A DNA stretch of 64,000 nt. Origin: CAVQOB01 sp963714325. Lineage in GTDB: Bacteria; Pseudomonadota; Alphaproteobacteria; Rhizobiales; Hyphomicrobiaceae. The stretch is from positions 186,001-250,000 of the forward strand of contig CAVQOB010000008.1 of the NCBI GenBank assembly GCA_963714325.1. Direction: 5' to 3'. Of this stretch, positions 17,101-25,278 are shown piece after piece; the first letter of the stretch is position 1; each line of letters opens with the position of its first letter. The notes below the pieces were generated by a model, which made no database searches, had not been told where the DNA came from, and was given only the letters and a program-made list of their open reading frames with translations. Position numbers and translations under genes: made by a program.

Positions 17101-17378
17101 ACATCGATATCGCGCGGCATGGCCTCGACGGTCGAGACCCAATAACGCGGACTCTCCGGCTTGATCTTTTCTTCGCCGGTGATGAGCGCAACCTTGTCGG
17201 CACCGACGCGCGCGGCGATCTTGTCGTAGACCTCTCGTGCCAGCAGCCGGAGCGGTAGCCCGATCAGCCCAGTCTCGTGCCCGAGCATGCGCTCGATCGC
17301 CAGATGCGTCTTGCCAGTATTGGTCGGCCCGAGAACCGCCGTGACGTTACGGTTCCGATACTCCATGTCACTACTCAT
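14190..17378 (-). CDS. SUV3-like superfamily 2 RNA/DNA helicase
   Basis: Large ATP-dependent helicase related to mitochondrial SUV3, 1062 residues. Motif I is GPTNTGKTH (residues 17-25), motif II is VDEIQ (D99-E100), and AGELGQIAGRAGRH is motif VI. RNA unwinding is expected from the family. The core and its C-terminal SUV3-type domains extend to about residue 860; the last ~200 residues are low complexity, rich in Arg, His, Pro and Asp. Such basic tails are common in alphaproteobacterial homologues and could bind RNA. It is coupled to the S4 gene. ATG 17366 is an alternative start. Confidence 0.92.
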   Translation of the reverse strand: MSSDMEYRNRNVTAVLGPTNTGKTHLAIERMLGHETGLIGLPLRLLAREVYDKIAARVGADKVALITGEEKIKPESPRYWVSTVEAMPRDIDVDFLAVDEIQLAADPERGHVFTDRLLHARGKLETLLLGAGTMRDCIAELIPGANFISRPRLSKLSYAGEKKITRLPTRSAVVSFSANDVYAIAELMRRQRGGAAVVLGALSPRTRNAQVALYQSGDVDFLVATDAIGMGLNLDVDHVAFAATRKFDGQVHRELTAGELGQIAGRAGRHLNDGTFGVTGGIESISADMVERLESHNFDPIKMLQWRSRELDFGSLDRLRDSLRQSPREGRLMRARMSDDVIALETAINDSDVVSAASSRAAVARLWDVCQIPDYRKISSQNHAELVGSVYKFVMGPEGRIPEDWFTKQVELADRTDGDIDTLSNRLSHIRTWTFVANRADWLKDPAHWQGRTREIEDKLSDALHECLTQRFVDRRTSALMKGMRDKDDMAVEIAADGSVQVEKHFVGRLKGFQFTPDPNAEGIHGKAARNAASHVLAKELIMRARRVVAAKAEAFKLGRGGLILWRDEEIARLEKGDDILKPMVVVMSDEHLSGPDKEKVQVRLDTWVGEVVAERLKPLVELSKAEDVSGLARGIAFRLKENVGVLRREAVAEEIRTLDQAARGQLRKYGVRFGAFNIFFPTMLKPASVELALALWTLHQPAVADDAPARPDSPRAGLTSVPANSAAPEAFYRVLGFHLCGPRAVRVDMLERLADLIRPLIAWKAKPGDEAAKIPKGATGDGGFTATPDMMSILGCSADELGNVLRALGFRLDRKAVVMAAPTAAADPVAIIGLSGDASVPLIDVNVDGADGIPAAPPIDVTAADTASSPVAERVEVAGADATTAVAAVAPETAMNVPEPTFIEIWRPRRRHHQQAGQPHGGAERRGQRPRKPHSAASPAPAPVNAEGPTHADGLSSDPVKQTYPQHRRRDGQSQPDKAERPARRSDQAAKPDGRTGDGGDRDRRREQRRPDQRDGKRRDRDERPAAQFRASPAKTAGPDPDSPFAALGLLKAQLEKTSKT

Positions 17379-17545
17379 GCAGGCGAGCCTCCAGCCATCG
17401 TGGAGCAGGCATTGCAGAGCGCCGCGACAAGATCAAGAGCACAGAAGTTGAAAGTGCTCATGCCGCCAGCCGCCAGCGTCCCATGGGGACATCGTAACGA
17501 CAAGTTCTCGACGGCTCAATCGAGCTGTGCCGCGCCATTGCGCGT

Positions 17546-18397
17546 TCAGTGCACCAGTGCGATCTGCTGGCGTCCGGAGGTTACAATATCGACGCGGCGA
17601 GAAACCAAGGTCGCCGCGCCGGCGATCGTCGGAATTGTGATCTGGTAAGGCACAAACACGTTGGCGCTCGGGATTGGCCGCAGAATAATTTCAATGCCAT
17701 CGGTCTGCGCCATGTGCTTCGTCTCGTCGTCGATTTTGTGTCCGGCAATCGGCAAATATTTGACGCGGCAGACAAAGCCGGAAACCGGCTGTCCGCTCGG
17801 CTGACGCTCTGTCAGTGGGACTTGACCGCGCGGCGCGAGCAGCAAGTCAAACCGTTGCTTCCCATCATAGATCGGAATTCGCCGTGTGCACGGATTGGCG
17901 CTCGTACCTTTCGAAATCACCAGCACGGCAGACAGCGGATCCAGCGCCCCCTTCAGGTGCTGCGGCAGCACAGGCACGACGTTTTCGCGCAGTTTGGGCG
18001 GCGGTACGTGCGTGACATTGGTCACAGCATCATCCGCGAAGCTCATTTTCGTTGAGCCAACCTTCGAATTGCTCTTGAAGTCGAACGTAAAACCCTGCGG
18101 CTTCGGCGTGGCGGTCGAGACACTACCCGAAGCGCGGCTTTCTCCATTCCATTTGAAGGCACCAAGCAGCAATGACAGCGCAGCATTCCCCGTCAGCGTG
18201 TAATTTGTTCCCTTTGTTTCCGAACTGAACTCGAAAGTCCCGACCTTGATGCCGTTGAAATTCACGTCATAGGCGGCGCGCACACTTTCGGGCCACCCAT
18301 CCACTGCCGATGCGGGTGCTGCGAATGAAGCCAGTGCGACTGTTGCAACCAGCAGCGCCCCACCACGGCCAAAGTGCGATCGACGCAGACAAACCAT
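17546..18397 (-). CDS. DUF3108 domain-containing exported protein
   Basis: Predicted periplasmic protein of the DUF3108 family, 283 residues from ATG 18397. That ATG has GAAAGG about 9 nt upstream and opens on a signal peptide (GGALLVATVALASFAAPASA); GTG 18427 is a weaker start. The mature part has the family's beta-rich opening, YDVNFNGIKVGTFEFSSE, and a later PCTRRIPIYDGKQRFDLLL. Function is unknown. It lies between the helicase gene and a decayed transposase, and is divergent from rpmB beyond that remnant. Confidence 0.85.
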   Translation of the reverse strand: MVCLRRSHFGRGGALLVATVALASFAAPASAVDGWPESVRAAYDVNFNGIKVGTFEFSSETKGTNYTLTGNAALSLLLGAFKWNGESRASGSVSTATPKPQGFTFDFKSNSKVGSTKMSFADDAVTNVTHVPPPKLRENVVPVLPQHLKGALDPLSAVLVISKGTSANPCTRRIPIYDGKQRFDLLLAPRGQVPLTERQPSGQPVSGFVCRVKYLPIAGHKIDDETKHMAQTDGIEIILRPIPSANVFVPYQITIPTIAGAATLVSRRVDIVTSGRQQIALVH

Positions 18398-18520
18398 CAC
18401 TCTAGGCCTTTCAATGAGGGCACTCACAGCTGCTCAGCGAATAAGCGGCTGTTTGCGTCAAATCTATGGTTCGCCAACCCTCCTATAACCTAGTGTGGCG
18501 ATGGTAAACAAAGTCCTTAG

Positions 18521-18565
18521 CGTGCTTCCGAGAAAAGGGTGAGCGGTTTTCCCGAAAGAAGCACG
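18521..18565. repeat. palindromic repeat element A, copy 1
   Basis: Outer arms CGTGCTTC (18521-18528) and GAAGCACG (18558-18565) pair perfectly. The core GAAAAGGGTGAGCGGTTTTC matches the core of four other copies in this window (20258, 21533, 46127, 63529). It lies beyond the 5' end of the DUF3108 gene, at the edge of the transposase remnant. Confidence 0.8.
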
Positions 18566-18578
18566 ACCAAACAAAGAC

Positions 18579-18621
18579 CTAGGGTCGTTTCCCGCTGCAA
18601 CCAAAATCGGCACGACCCTAG
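18579..18621. repeat. 10-bp inverted repeat
   Basis: CTAGGGTCGT (18579-18588) and ACGACCCTAG (18612-18621) are perfect complements with a 23-nt spacer. They lie between palindrome copy 1 and the transposase remnant. CTAG is a rare tetranucleotide in such genomes, so this may be a binding site or a relic of an element end. Confidence 0.7.
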
Positions 18622-18689
18622 CAATACAGGATTGCGGGACGTAGCCCGGCCTACCGCTATGGCTTCCGGGGATTGCTGCCGGCGTCTGG

Positions 18690-19168
18690 TGACGGCTCAT
18701 GGCGGCATCCGCGAAGCCGCGTTCCTTCTGGTCGGTGAAGAACAATTCGACGTCATCACGCAACGAGCCCTGATTGCCTTTCAGTGCGAGCAGATAATAG
18801 GCGCCCTTGTCGATGATCTTGGCGGCGATGTCTTTCTGGCACCCCATGGCGTCAATGGTGACGATGGCGCCTTTGACCGTCAGCAGATCGAGCAGTTCGG
18901 GGATCGCGGTGATCTCGTTTGATTTGTCGTCGACCTTGCGCTGGCCGAGCACCATCCGCTGGCGGCTGGAAAACGCCGAGATCATGTGGATCGGCGCCTT
19001 GGCGCCGCCTTCCTGATAGGACCGTCTGAGTGTCTTGCCATCGATGGCGACGATCTCGGGGCCGAGCTTGGTCAGCGACGCGACCCAGCCAATGAAACAG
19101 CCCTGGAACGCCTCGGCGTTAAGGGCTGCAAACAGGTTGCCGAACTGGTCGTGGCTCGGTGTGCCCTC
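18690..19168 (-). pseudogene. ISAs1 family transposase remnant
   Basis: About 160 codons match the ISAs1 (H-repeat) DDE transposase core: GTPSHDQFGNLFAAL, AIDGKTLRRSYQEGGAKAPI, VLGQRKVDDKSNEITAIPEL, TIDAMGCQKDIAAKIIDKG and LALKGNQGSLRDDVELFF. The first two catalytic aspartates are present, in AIDGKT and TIDAMG. The N-terminal ~100 residues expected in a whole protein are absent, and the match stops near 18690 before the catalytic glutamate region. The surrounding open frame (18464-19285) continues with unrelated sequence. No terminal repeats of a complete element are seen. Confidence 0.85.
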
Positions 19169-19374
19169 TGCAAAGGCCGCGACTGGTCCGGTGCCGCACC
19201 CACCTTGACGCAATGCCGTAGCCTCTCGTATAGCACTCTGCGAATTCGAGTTCGGCGGTGCCTCGTGCATGCAGCCGCTAAGCATTCATTCTCTTCGCGT
19301 CCAGTTTGGCGCCCCGAACGACGGGGTGCGGAACGGGTTGGCCGCTGCCACAGCCTTGAAGGAGACATCGTATC

Positions 19375-19674
19375 ATGACGCGTCGTTGCGAGTTGACGGG
19401 CAAGGGCCCGATGGCCGGACAAAACCGCAGCCATGCCGAGAACAAGACCAAGCGCGTCTTCCGGCCGAATCTGGTCAATGTGACGCTGCTGTCTGACGTT
19501 CTGGATCGCCGCGTCCGGTTGCGCGTGTCGGCCAACGGCCTCAAGTCCGTCGAGCACAATGGAGGCCTGGATACCTACCTCCTCAAGACGTCCAATGAGG
19601 ATCTGTCGGAAAAACTCCAGCAGCTGAAGCGTGAGATCAAGAAAGTTCAGGCCGAAAAGGCCGCCGCTGCCTGA
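19375..19674 (+). CDS. rpmB: 50S ribosomal protein L28
   Basis: Large-subunit ribosomal protein bL28, 99 residues, as usual for alphaproteobacteria. The N-terminus reads TRRCELTGKGPMAGQNRSHA and is followed by KTKRVFRPNLVNVTLLSDVL and SANGLKSVEHNGGLDTYLL. GAAGGAGACATCGTATC gives a good GGAG ribosome-binding site upstream of ATG. Its promoter must lie in the ~200 bp between the transposase remnant and the start. A terminator follows at 19707-19744. Confidence 0.98.
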   Translation: MTRRCELTGKGPMAGQNRSHAENKTKRVFRPNLVNVTLLSDVLDRRVRLRVSANGLKSVEHNGGLDTYLLKTSNEDLSEKLQQLKREIKKVQAEKAAAA

Positions 19675-19706
19675 GCGTGTGACGTTCGTTGATGTCGGCA
19701 GAATTT

Positions 19707-19744
19707 CAACCCGCTTGGGCTCCAGAGCTTTGGCGGGTTTTCTC
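19707..19744 (+). terminator. rho-independent terminator of rpmB
   Basis: AACCCGC (19708-19714) pairs with GCGGGTT (19733-19739), followed by TTCTCTTA, about 30 nt after the rpmB stop. Confidence 0.7.
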
Positions 19745-20013
19745 TTACTCACGGCGCCTCAAGAACCCGTCGGCCATGCTTATTGTGCAGCGCCGCAATT
19801 TGGCTGCTATCGTCGCCAGCGTCGTGCGGCGCAGTCCAGCGCACTTATATAAGACATTGTTATGAATAAGATTTAAGCAAGGCATGCGTCGGGCGCATGC
19901 CTGTTGCAGCGCACAGTTACCTTGTTTGCGGATGCGAAGAGAACTACCTTTGTCTTCATGAGAGCGGGTGACCCGAGGGCGGGTAGCCCGCTATTGAAAG
20001 ACGGAGAATGACC

Positions 20014-20244
20014 ATGAGCAAACCTCTGACCTTGAACGCCGTTTACGGCGCCGAAGCAGCCGCGAACGCCGAACCGATGAAACTCGGCTTTTGGACACGC
20101 CTGCACAATAGCATCACCCTGTCCCGCCAGCGTGCAGCGGAGCGTGAGATTGGTCGCTTCGTGCAACAGCATGGCGGCCAGCTGACCGACGAGATTGAGC
20201 GCGAAATCAGCCGCCGCTTCGGTGGCCCGGCCGGCGGACGCTAA
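20014..20244 (+). CDS. small conserved hypothetical protein
   Basis: 76-residue protein from ATG 20014, which has GGAG 7 nt upstream (20003-20006); ATG 20008 is too close to that site. No signal peptide is seen. The C-terminal half is predicted amphipathic helix with mixed charge (WTRLHNSITLSRQRAAEREI and LTDEIEREISRRFGG). I do not recognise a named family. A strong terminator lies downstream (20346-20374), with a palindromic element in between. Confidence 0.75.
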   Translation: MSKPLTLNAVYGAEAAANAEPMKLGFWTRLHNSITLSRQRAAEREIGRFVQQHGGQLTDEIEREISRRFGGPAGGR

Positions 20245-20257
20245 GCGCGGCTGCCAG

Positions 20258-20306
20258 CTCGTGCGCCTCGAAAAGTGTACAGCGGTTGTCGGATCAGGCG
20301 CACGAG
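20258..20306. repeat. palindromic repeat element A, copy 2
   Basis: Arms CTCGTGCGCCT (20258-20268) and AGGCGCACGAG (20296-20306) are 11-bp perfect complements; the core is AAAAGTGTACAGCGGTTGTC. It is followed at 20318-20340 by a 23-bp tail that recurs at 37060-37082. Confidence 0.88.
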
Positions 20307-20345
20307 CAAACAAGAATGTCGGCACCTGAAGGCGCAAGAATGGCC

Positions 20346-20374
20346 AGGCCGGATCGCAAGATCCGGCCTTTTTC
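20346..20374 (+). terminator. rho-independent terminator overlapping a convergent stop
   Basis: Perfect 10-bp stem AGGCCGGATC (20346-20355) with GATCCGGCCT (20360-20369), GCAA tetraloop and a T-run to 20373. It ends transcripts from the small gene at 20014 and touches the stop codon (20373) of the convergent phytase-like gene. Confidence 0.9.
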
Positions 20375-21464
20375 ATGCCGTCAACGCGAACTGCAGCAAG
20401 ATGGACCGCTGCAGCAAGGCGCTGAAGTTGTCATCGGATATCAGCGTCAGAATCAACTGCCCGGTCGCGTCTCGGTGCAGGCTCAACCCCTCCATGTTGT
20501 CGATTTCGCTGCCCATGCCCGCGGTCAGGAGAATCTCCCCCTCGACAAGCGCCCCCGGCACCAAATCCCGGGCTTGGACAAGCCGCAGCTGCATTTTGAC
20601 GCCCTCCAGCCATCGGAAGCGGCGCTCAAGAACGATGAGAGAGCCATCCGGCAGGCTGGCGACGTCGGTGATGTCAAAGCCACCAATGTCCTTGAGGTCA
20701 AACCGCTTCGGTTCGCCTCGAACCCAGATCCATCCGACGTGGTGTCCGGCGGGATCGGGGTAACGCTCCGAAATGGCAATCACCGAGCCCTCGAGCGGTC
20801 CCCCGGCAATCATCGTCATCGCCTCGAGCCCTTTGTTGCGGCTCATCGCCTTGGCACCGGCGGGCATTCGCAGATACCCAACAGGTGCCTGCACCACCCG
20901 ATCAACAACCGGAAATCGACCGATCCGATGGTTGCGCTCGAAGGCGATGAGGACAGTCCCCTTCAGGAGATCACCCTCGACCAGCGCAACAGCCTCGGCA
21001 TCGAGATCGCGCTTACGGGTCAGTCCTCTCCCGCCAAACGCCAGAATTGGGCCGATGCGTGCATCAGCAATGCCGGCCGGCGCCGTGCCATCGTAGGCTA
21101 GGGTGCCGGTCAGCCACGTTCCGGCGTCCCCAACCCCGATGAAGCGCCGGCCATCCGGCTCCATCGCGAGCCCGGAAAGCCCGCCAAAATCCTTCGACGC
21201 CGACGTCAGCACCAGCCCGCCGAGAAACTGCAGCCGGCCATAGGCCTTGCGTGGTTCGTCGGTGGTCGTGCGGCTGAAACTGGTGATTTTGCGGGACGAA
21301 ATCTCAATCGAGTTGAACGCGGCGGCAGCCGCTGTGCTGTGGCCCCGTTGTTGTGCTGTCGCCGCATCTGACGCCGCGCCCAGCAAAAATCCAGATGCAC
21401 CCAACATCCCCCGCCGAGTCATCCGCAACGGAGTATCAATTCGCGTCATCCGTTCTCGCCGCAT
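20373..21464 (-). CDS. esterase-like activity of phytase family protein, Tat-exported
   Basis: Predicted periplasmic protein of the phytase-like esterase domain family, 363 residues. The start region has a twin-arginine-type leader, TRRGMLGASGFLLGAASDAA, following an N-terminal extension. The mature part shows the family pattern FGGLSGLAMEPDGRRFIGVG, RDLDAEAVALVEGDLLKGT, NKGLEAMTMI, FDITDVASLPDGSLIVLERR and IDNMEGLSLHRDATG. A beta-propeller fold is expected. The substrate is unknown; phosphate-ester hydrolysis is suggested only by the family name. A palindromic element lies in its upstream region. Confidence 0.88.
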   Translation of the reverse strand: MRRERMTRIDTPLRMTRRGMLGASGFLLGAASDAATAQQRGHSTAAAAAFNSIEISSRKITSFSRTTTDEPRKAYGRLQFLGGLVLTSASKDFGGLSGLAMEPDGRRFIGVGDAGTWLTGTLAYDGTAPAGIADARIGPILAFGGRGLTRKRDLDAEAVALVEGDLLKGTVLIAFERNHRIGRFPVVDRVVQAPVGYLRMPAGAKAMSRNKGLEAMTMIAGGPLEGSVIAISERYPDPAGHHVGWIWVRGEPKRFDLKDIGGFDITDVASLPDGSLIVLERRFRWLEGVKMQLRLVQARDLVPGALVEGEILLTAGMGSEIDNMEGLSLHRDATGQLILTLISDDNFSALLQRSILLQFALTA

Positions 21465-21532
21465 GTCGATGCAATTATCCGCTTCGCGATATCATCTGCC
21501 CCGGCGGCGGAACAAGGGCATAAAGGCGCCCG

Positions 21533-21581
21533 CTCGTGCGTCCCGAAAAGTGTGTAGCGGTTTTCGGATGAGGCGCACGAG
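21533..21581. repeat. palindromic repeat element A, copy 3
   Basis: Arms CTCGTGCG (21533-21540) and CGCACGAG (21574-21581); inner pair CCGAAAA (21543-21549) with TTTTCGG (21561-21567); core AAAAGTGTGTAGCGGTTTT. It lies between cobT and the phytase-like gene. Confidence 0.88.
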
Positions 21582-21626
21582 CCAACAAAAAACGCGCAAC
21601 TGAGGGCGCCAGAAAGCAAAAAACCG

Positions 21627-23513
21627 CTAAATTATCTTCCGCTTGACAGCCGGCACGCGTTTTGGCGCGCGACGCTTTTCCTCGGACTTCTCCGAGAACA
21701 GTTCCACCAGCTTGTCGGTCATCGCGCCGGCCAATTCAGACGCATCCGTGATCGTCACCGCACGCTGATAGTAGCGCGTCACGTCGTGGCCGATGCCGAT
21801 TGCGATCAACTCCACCGGTGAACGGTTCTCGATCTCGTCAATCACCTGCCGCAAATGCAGCTCCAGATAGGAACCAGAGTTCACAGAAAGCGTCGAATCG
21901 TCAACCGGCGCGCCATCCGAAATCATCATCAGGATTCGCCGGTGCTCAGGCCGTGCCAGCAGGCGCCGATGCGCCCAGGCGAGCGCCTCACCGTCGATAT
22001 TCTCCTTCAACAGGCCTTCCCGCATCATGAGGGCCAGCGAGCGCTTCGAGCGACGCATTGGCGCTTCGGCACTCTTGTAGATGATGTGCCGCAGATCGTT
22101 CAGGCGGCCGGGATTGGCTGGTTTCCCGGCGCTGAGCCACGCTTCGCGCGCCTGCCCGCCCTTCCAGGCCTTCGTCGTAAAGCCGAGGATCTCAACTTTC
22201 ACGCCGCACCGTTCGAGCGTCCGCGCCAGGATATCGGCACAGCACGCCGCAACCATAATCGGCCGGCCGCGCATCGATCCCGAATTGTCGATCAGCAGCG
22301 TGACGACCGTGTCTTTGAAATCCGTGTCACGCTCGCGCTTGAACGACAGCGCCGCCATCGGGTCGATAATGATTCGCGGCAGGCGGGCCGGATCGAGCGC
22401 GCCCTCTTCGAGATCGAAGTCCCAGGCGCGGTTTTGTTGCGCGAGTAGTTTGCGCTGCAGTTTGTTGGCCAGCCGCGATACCGCCGACGACAGATTGCGC
22501 AACTCCTTGTCGAGAAAGGCGCGCAGCCGCTCCAATTCGTCCGGTGTTGAGAGATCGTCGGCATCGATTTCTTCATCGTTGACCCGCGAAAAAACTTTGT
22601 AACCAAAGGCTTCCGGGTTATCGAGCACACTCTGGTTGGGCCGCCACGGTTCGGGCGTCTCGGCCATGTCCTCGCCATCGCTGTCGGCATCGAACTGGTC
22701 GGTCTCGGCGGCATCCGCCTGCTCGGAATCCTCTCCTTCTTCGCCCTCGGCGCGCTGCTCGTCGGTCTGCTGGTCCTCGGCGTCGGCGCCGTCCTGCTGT
22801 TGCTGCGCCTCGGAATCACCGCCCTCGGAGGCATCCTGATCGTCGTCACCCTCTTCCTGTTCGCCGCTCGCTTCGTCCTCGGTCAGCTCAAGCGCCTTCA
22901 ACAACTCGCGTGACAACCTTGCGAAGGCCGCTTGATCAGTCACTTTATGTTCAAGTTTTTCGAGCGTCTTTCCAGCTTTACCTTCAATCCAGTCGCGCCA
23001 GAGCTCGACCATCTTGGCTGCATTCTCGGGAGGCTTGGCCCCCGTCAACCGTTGGCGTAGCAGCAGCGCCAGCGCATCCTCGATTGGTGCATCAACACGT
23101 TCGGTGATTTCCGCATAACGGCCGTGCCCGTATTGATCCTCGACCTTGGCGGTCAAATTCATGGCCATGCCCGGCATCCGGTTGGCACCGAGCAATTCAA
23201 TTCGTGCTCGCTCCACGGCCTCGAACACGGAACGCGCCGGCCCAGCTGGTGGCGCAAGCCTGTTGTGCAACTTCTTGTCATGCACAGCAGCCGTGAGCGC
23301 AAGGCTGTCGGACCAACCACGAATAACCGCAATTTCTTTCGCACTCGGCGCCCGTGATGGCTCCGGCAGCGTCATCTGTTTGCCATCGAGTTCGGGTTTG
23401 CCAGGACCATAGCCGACCTGCACTTCGCCATCCCCGGCGATGGCACGAACACACAGCCCCAGCGTCCGCTTGAACGGCTCGGTGGGTAAGTCTTTCTTCG
23501 GTGGTGGAGGCAT
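21627..23513 (-). CDS. cobT: cobaltochelatase subunit CobT
   Basis: Component of the aerobic CobNST cobaltochelatase that inserts Co2+ into hydrogenobyrinic acid a,c-diamide for cobalamin synthesis; 628 residues is the usual length. The N-terminus (PFKRTLGLCVRAIAGDGEVQ) is typical. A long acidic Glu/Asp/Gln-rich linker spans about residues 215-290. The C-terminal vWA domain has the MIDAS motif LLIDNSGSMRGRPIMVAACC and ISDGAPVDDSTLSVN. It is separated from cobS by a small gene on the opposite strand; CobN is not in the window. Confidence 0.96.
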   Translation of the reverse strand: MPPPPKKDLPTEPFKRTLGLCVRAIAGDGEVQVGYGPGKPELDGKQMTLPEPSRAPSAKEIAVIRGWSDSLALTAAVHDKKLHNRLAPPAGPARSVFEAVERARIELLGANRMPGMAMNLTAKVEDQYGHGRYAEITERVDAPIEDALALLLRQRLTGAKPPENAAKMVELWRDWIEGKAGKTLEKLEHKVTDQAAFARLSRELLKALELTEDEASGEQEEGDDDQDASEGGDSEAQQQQDGADAEDQQTDEQRAEGEEGEDSEQADAAETDQFDADSDGEDMAETPEPWRPNQSVLDNPEAFGYKVFSRVNDEEIDADDLSTPDELERLRAFLDKELRNLSSAVSRLANKLQRKLLAQQNRAWDFDLEEGALDPARLPRIIIDPMAALSFKRERDTDFKDTVVTLLIDNSGSMRGRPIMVAACCADILARTLERCGVKVEILGFTTKAWKGGQAREAWLSAGKPANPGRLNDLRHIIYKSAEAPMRRSKRSLALMMREGLLKENIDGEALAWAHRRLLARPEHRRILMMISDGAPVDDSTLSVNSGSYLELHLRQVIDEIENRSPVELIAIGIGHDVTRYYQRAVTITDASELAGAMTDKLVELFSEKSEEKRRAPKRVPAVKRKII

Positions 23514-23720
23514 GCTCGGGGGGCACTCGATCGGCTCGTTGCACTGACTTGCAAGCCCTACACGAGGTCAAGCAAAACTTCCACAACGTCAGCATCCGTT
23601 AATATCGAGCTGCGCGCAGAAAGCATACCCCGTCTGAGGTATTGCCAGGACCGATGCCGAGCCGCATCATCAAATCGGCCCTGGTTCTCGCGGCGCACGA
23701 TCTGTTCGGAGATTGACCCA

Positions 23721-24128
23721 ATGTCGAATCGGACGCTGTTAGCCGCATTCATCACTGCCTTGCTACCGATTGCTCCGTCTGTCGGCCACGCCGAAACGAT
23801 CAACGTCAACGACAATCATGGCGGCAGCGTCGCAGCCTACGATCAACGCTGGGCCGGCATGGCCTCACGTGGCGTCGACGTCCGGATTGTCGGTCCCTGC
23901 CAATCCGCCTGCACGATTTTGCTGGCCCATATTCCGCGCGATAAGATCTGCGTCACCCCCGCCGCGTCGTTCGGCTTCCATACCGCTAAGATCCCGGCCA
24001 TGACGGCCAAACTCTGGGCCGGCTACAGCTCCGATATCAAGGGCTGGATCAACGCCCGCGGCGGCCTGACACCCGACTTCAAATGGATGGGCGCGCCCGA
24101 CACCTATAAATACTTCAAGAAGTGCTGA
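23721..24128 (+). CDS. secreted protein with ClpP/crotonase-like Ser-x-Cys motif
   Basis: 135-residue exported protein with signal peptide (LLAAFITALLPIAPSVGHA). The mature domain shows VRIVGPCQSACTILLAHIPR followed by VTPAASFGFHTAKIP, the spacing seen in periplasmic ClpP-like proteins where a serine (S62) after the Q and a histidine (H87) would be catalytic. Cysteines C60, C64, C77 and C135 could form disulphides. I assign only a probable fold. It sits on the plus strand between cobT and cobS, which both read minus. Confidence 0.75.
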   Translation: MSNRTLLAAFITALLPIAPSVGHAETINVNDNHGGSVAAYDQRWAGMASRGVDVRIVGPCQSACTILLAHIPRDKICVTPAASFGFHTAKIPAMTAKLWAGYSSDIKGWINARGGLTPDFKWMGAPDTYKYFKKC

Positions 24129-24167
24129 TGCGCCGGCAGCTGGTCGGCAGTTGAATGCGCGATTCCC

Positions 24168-25160
24168 TCAACTCAGCGCCACATTCGCCGAACTCTCCGG
24201 CAAATCCTCGCCGAAGCAGCGCTGATAGAATTCCGCAACCAGCGGCCGTTCCAGTTCGTCGCACTTGTTCAGGAACGTCACGCGGAATGCAAAGCCGATA
24301 TTACCAAAGATCTCGGCGTTTTCCGCCCAGGTCATCACCGTGCGCGGACTCATGACGGTCGAAAGATCGCCATTGATGAACGCCGATCGCGTCAGATCCG
24401 CAACCCGCACCATGTTGGAGACGACCTTGCGCTTGGCATCCGTTTTGTTGAAGGCCTTGACCTTCGACAGCACGATGCGCGCTTCATCATCATGTGGCAG
24501 GTAGTTCAACGACGATACGATCGACCAGCGGTCCATTTGGCCCTGGTTGATCTGCTGCGTGCCATGATAGAGGCCAGACGTATCACCAAGACCGATGGTA
24601 TTGGTTGTCGCAAAGAGCCGGAATGCCGGATGCGGGCGAATGACCTTACTCTGATCCAGCAGCGTTAGCTTACCCGATACTTCCAGCACGCGCTGAATGA
24701 CGAACATCACATCCGGCCTGCCAGCATCATACTCATCGAAGCAGATGGCGGTATTGGTCTGCAGCGCATAAGGCAGAATACCCTCGCGGAACTCGGTGAT
24801 CTGTTTGCCGTCCTTGAGAACAATGGCATCCTTACCAACGAGATCGATACGCGAAACGTGGCTGTCCAGGTTAACGCGGATGCATGGCCAGTTGAGTCGC
24901 GCCGCGACCTGTTCAATGTGGGTCGATTTGCCGGTCCCGTGGTACCCGGTAATCATCACGCGGCGATTATGCTTAAAGCCCGCCAGGATGGCGAGGGTCA
25001 CATCCTTGTTGAACAGATAGTCTGGATCAAGGTCCGGCACATGCTCAGAGGTTTTGGCATAGGCTGGCACGTCCAATTCGGTATCGATTCCGAAGACCTT
25101 CTTGACGGAAACGGTGGTATCGGGAAGGCCGGCAACCCCGGCAGCAGCAGACGCGCGCAT
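24168..25160 (-). CDS. cobS: cobaltochelatase subunit CobS
   Basis: AAA+ ATPase partner of CobT in aerobic cobalt insertion, 330 residues. Family landmarks are KKVFGIDTELDVPAY, DLDPDYLFNKDVTLAILAGF, Walker A GYHGTGKST (72-80), Walker B AICFDEYDAG (D142-E143) and the sensor segment LFATTNTIGLGDTSGLYHGT. CobS and CobT form a stacked-ring motor resembling Mg-chelatase ChlI/ChlD. It is transcribed after the J-domain gene, 118 bp downstream. Confidence 0.97.
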   Translation of the reverse strand: MRASAAAGVAGLPDTTVSVKKVFGIDTELDVPAYAKTSEHVPDLDPDYLFNKDVTLAILAGFKHNRRVMITGYHGTGKSTHIEQVAARLNWPCIRVNLDSHVSRIDLVGKDAIVLKDGKQITEFREGILPYALQTNTAICFDEYDAGRPDVMFVIQRVLEVSGKLTLLDQSKVIRPHPAFRLFATTNTIGLGDTSGLYHGTQQINQGQMDRWSIVSSLNYLPHDDEARIVLSKVKAFNKTDAKRKVVSNMVRVADLTRSAFINGDLSTVMSPRTVMTWAENAEIFGNIGFAFRVTFLNKCDELERPLVAEFYQRCFGEDLPESSANVALS

Positions 25161-25278
25161 ATCTCAACGGTCTCGTGTGTTTGGTGTTCGCCTGAAAGTT
25201 TGTCTGAAAAGGGCCCGGAGCCGCTGGCGTCGGACCAGCGCAGCCACCCCACCCTTGAATGTTCTGAGTTTGGTAGCC

